From Streptomyces sp. NBC_00459 (GTDB lineage Bacteria > Actinomycetota > Actinomycetes > Streptomycetales > Streptomycetaceae): DNA of 64,000 bases. The first letter of the stretch is position 1, and every line of letters begins with the position of its first letter. The notes beneath the pieces are model-generated. The model was not told the DNA's origin. It was given only the letters and a program-made list of their open reading frames with translations, and made no database searches. Positions 62,841-64,000 of the stretch are shown here, in pieces. The DNA lies in contig NZ_CP107903.1 of the NCBI RefSeq assembly GCF_036013955.1, positions 4,464,001 through 4,528,000 on the forward strand, in the 5' to 3' direction. The translations under genes were made by a program, and so were the position numbers.

Positions 62841-62854
62841 AAACCGATCGGTTT
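62841..62854. promoter_or_regulatory. TetR auto-operator
   Basis: AAACCGATCGGTTT, 33 bases upstream of the TetR start, identical to the palindromes at 60434, 60458 and 60544. Confidence 0.8.
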
Positions 62855-62886
62855 TCATTTCGTCCACTTCGGGTTAACCTCGCGGT

Positions 62887-63456
62887 ATGACCACCGAAGT
62901 GAAGCGGAGCCCCAGGGAGCGGTTGCTGGAGGCGGCAGCCGCGCTCACGTACCAGGACGGCGTCAGCATCGGCGTCGAGGCACTGTGCAAGGCGGCGGGG
63001 GTGTCGAAGCGCTCCATGTACCAGCTGTTCGAGAGCAAGGACGAGCTCCTGGCAGCAAGTCTGAAGGAGCGCGCCGCCCCCTACGCGGCGACTCTCCTGC
63101 CCGCGGCGGACGACGGCCGCTCCCCCCGCGAGCGGATCCAGCACGTCTTCGCGCAGGTGGAATCGCAGGCCGGCGCCCCCGAGTTCCGCGGCTGCCGGTA
63201 CCTGGCCGTACAGATCGAACTCAAGGACCAGGGTCACCCCGCGAGCCGGGTCGCCCATCAGGTCAAGGCGAACCTGACCGCATTCTTCCGCGCCGAGGCC
63301 GAGCAGGGCGGGGCGGGCGATCCCGATCTGCTGGCCCGACAGCTCATCCTGGTCTTCGACGGCGCCAGTGCCCGCGCGGGAATCCAGGCCGACACCCTGG
63401 CCGGGCTCATCGCACCCACGGTGACCACCTTGCTCGACGCGGCAGGCGTACGCTGA
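62887..63456 (+). CDS. TetR-family transcriptional repressor
   Basis: 189 aa from ATG 62887. N-terminal TetR HTH: RERLLEAAAALTYQDGVSIGVEALCKAAGVSKRSMYQLFESKDEL; a helical ligand-binding C-terminal domain follows with EFRGCRYLAVQIELKD and a dimer interface. With its own operator in front and four related sites between the divergent SDR and 60626 genes, it is almost certainly the local repressor. Inducer unknown. Confidence 0.94.
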   Translation: MTTEVKRSPRERLLEAAAALTYQDGVSIGVEALCKAAGVSKRSMYQLFESKDELLAASLKERAAPYAATLLPAADDGRSPRERIQHVFAQVESQAGAPEFRGCRYLAVQIELKDQGHPASRVAHQVKANLTAFFRAEAEQGGAGDPDLLARQLILVFDGASARAGIQADTLAGLIAPTVTTLLDAAGVR

Positions 63457-63660
63457 CGCATCGCCCGTCCGACCGACCGCCCGACCGCCCATCCGTCCGC
63501 CCGCCCGCCCGTTTCCACCGGCAGCAACATTCCTGCGGTGAGGCGGGAACCTCAGGACGCCCGACTGCGTTCATGTCACTGACGGCCGGACGAGCGGAGC
63601 CGTCGGTTCACAGAGTCAACTGCTGATTCCGTACGACGACTTGGCCGGGGGGCAAGAGGC

Positions 63661-64000
63661 GTGCAGCAGCACCGCGCACACTCCACGCGCCCCGCCGCCG
63701 TCGTGCTCTCCGCGCTGCTCGCGGTCCTGACCTTCCTCATGCCGGTGTCGGCCAAGTCGGCGCCGGTGTCCCGCCCGTCCTCGACTGGCACGGCCGCGGC
63801 GGCGACCGCGCACGCGACCGCGACCGCCGACTCGCAGCGACCCGTCACCGTGGCGCGCCCCGTGCTCGGCCACGCCGACGCCGTGCCGTACCCGTTCCAC
63901 CCTTTCCTGGGCCCCGGCACCGGGGCCGCGGCCCCGCACCGCGCTGTCGGCGGTCCCGCCGCGGCCGTTGCGGTCGCGGCAACAGGAGCGAGCCGGGGCG
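63661..64000 (+). CDS. Secreted protein (N-terminal part, runs off the right edge)
   Basis: 113 codons from GTG 63661, open to the end of the window. A signal peptide (VQQHRAHSTRPAAVVLSALL..FLMPVSA, about 1-31) is followed by an Ala/Thr/Pro-rich stretch (AAATAHATATAD) and a Pro/His-rich segment (YPFHPFLGPGTGA). GGGGGGC and AGAGG precede the start. No domain visible in the part present. Confidence 0.6.
   Translation, partial: MQQHRAHSTRPAAVVLSALLAVLTFLMPVSAKSAPVSRPSSTGTAAAATAHATATADSQRPVTVARPVLGHADAVPYPFHPFLGPGTGAAAPHRAVGGPAAAVAVAATGASRG

Noticed and set aside
60945-63626. 893-codon rightward frame through the YhgE-like and TetR genes
   Set aside because: Arg/Pro-rich with no domain; it overlaps well-supported genes in other frames.

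Overview
This is chromosomal DNA of a Streptomyces-type actinomycete. It is G+C-rich (45 of 60 bases in a sample at 16021-16080), uses GTG and TTG starts freely, and carries the HspR-controlled clpB and dnaK-grpE-dnaJ-hspR genes in a streptomycete arrangement. Assignments come from reading motifs and recalling families. No database search was run.

Layout. 1-7.1 kb: a partial DUF2617 gene, a cysteine-tailed membrane protein, a class I aminotransferase, a small secreted-peptide/ABC-exporter cluster containing a truncated duplicate, and a decayed toxin-antitoxin pair. 7.2-14.5 kb: YbjN protein, ClpB, a Rieske-like small protein and three paralogous LuxR-type regulators. 14.9-18.3 kb: an ATP-grasp/alpha-E/transglutaminase operon. 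18.5-24 kb: an orphan sugar-binding lipoprotein and two tandem PA14-fibronectin secreted proteins. 24.2-28.5 kb: the dnaK operon with HAIR operators. 28.5-40.8 kb: a degenerate WecA-like protein, a large membrane Fe-S oxidoreductase (EtfD-like), three FG-GAP exported proteins, a Yip1 protein, a PNGase A-like secreted protein, a phosphoribosyltransferase and dcd.

41,205-56,575 is an actinomycete integrative and conjugative element (AICE) inserted in the 3' end of tRNA-Gly(CCC), bounded by a 45-bp direct repeat. Its left two thirds hold the usual modules: int, xis, RepSA-like initiator, spread proteins, TraB/FtsK translocase, a GntR (KorSA-like) repressor with repeated operator-like sites, and a Nudix protein. 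Its right part carries a foreign-looking, A+T-richer cargo: a PD-(D/E)XK nuclease, a small middle protein and an SMC/Rad50-like ABC ATPase on one strand, with a divergent SPPY DNA methyltransferase. This resembles ABC-three-component/Lamassu-type defence coupled to a modification enzyme and is the best candidate for an undescribed system.

56.6-64 kb: a methyltransferase remnant, DUF2182 and DUF1326 genes, a DUF1330 gene, and a TetR regulon (SDR enzyme, a reductase-like protein that has lost its Fe-S region, a YhgE/Pip-type membrane protein and the TetR gene) tied together by five copies of a 14-bp palindrome. The window ends inside a secreted-protein gene.

Cross-cutting signals: four exported-protein genes (two PA14-FN3, two FG-GAP) share an ECF-sigma-like promoter pattern ACAACC-N17-GTC. 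Several genes have lost catalytic or cluster-binding residues.
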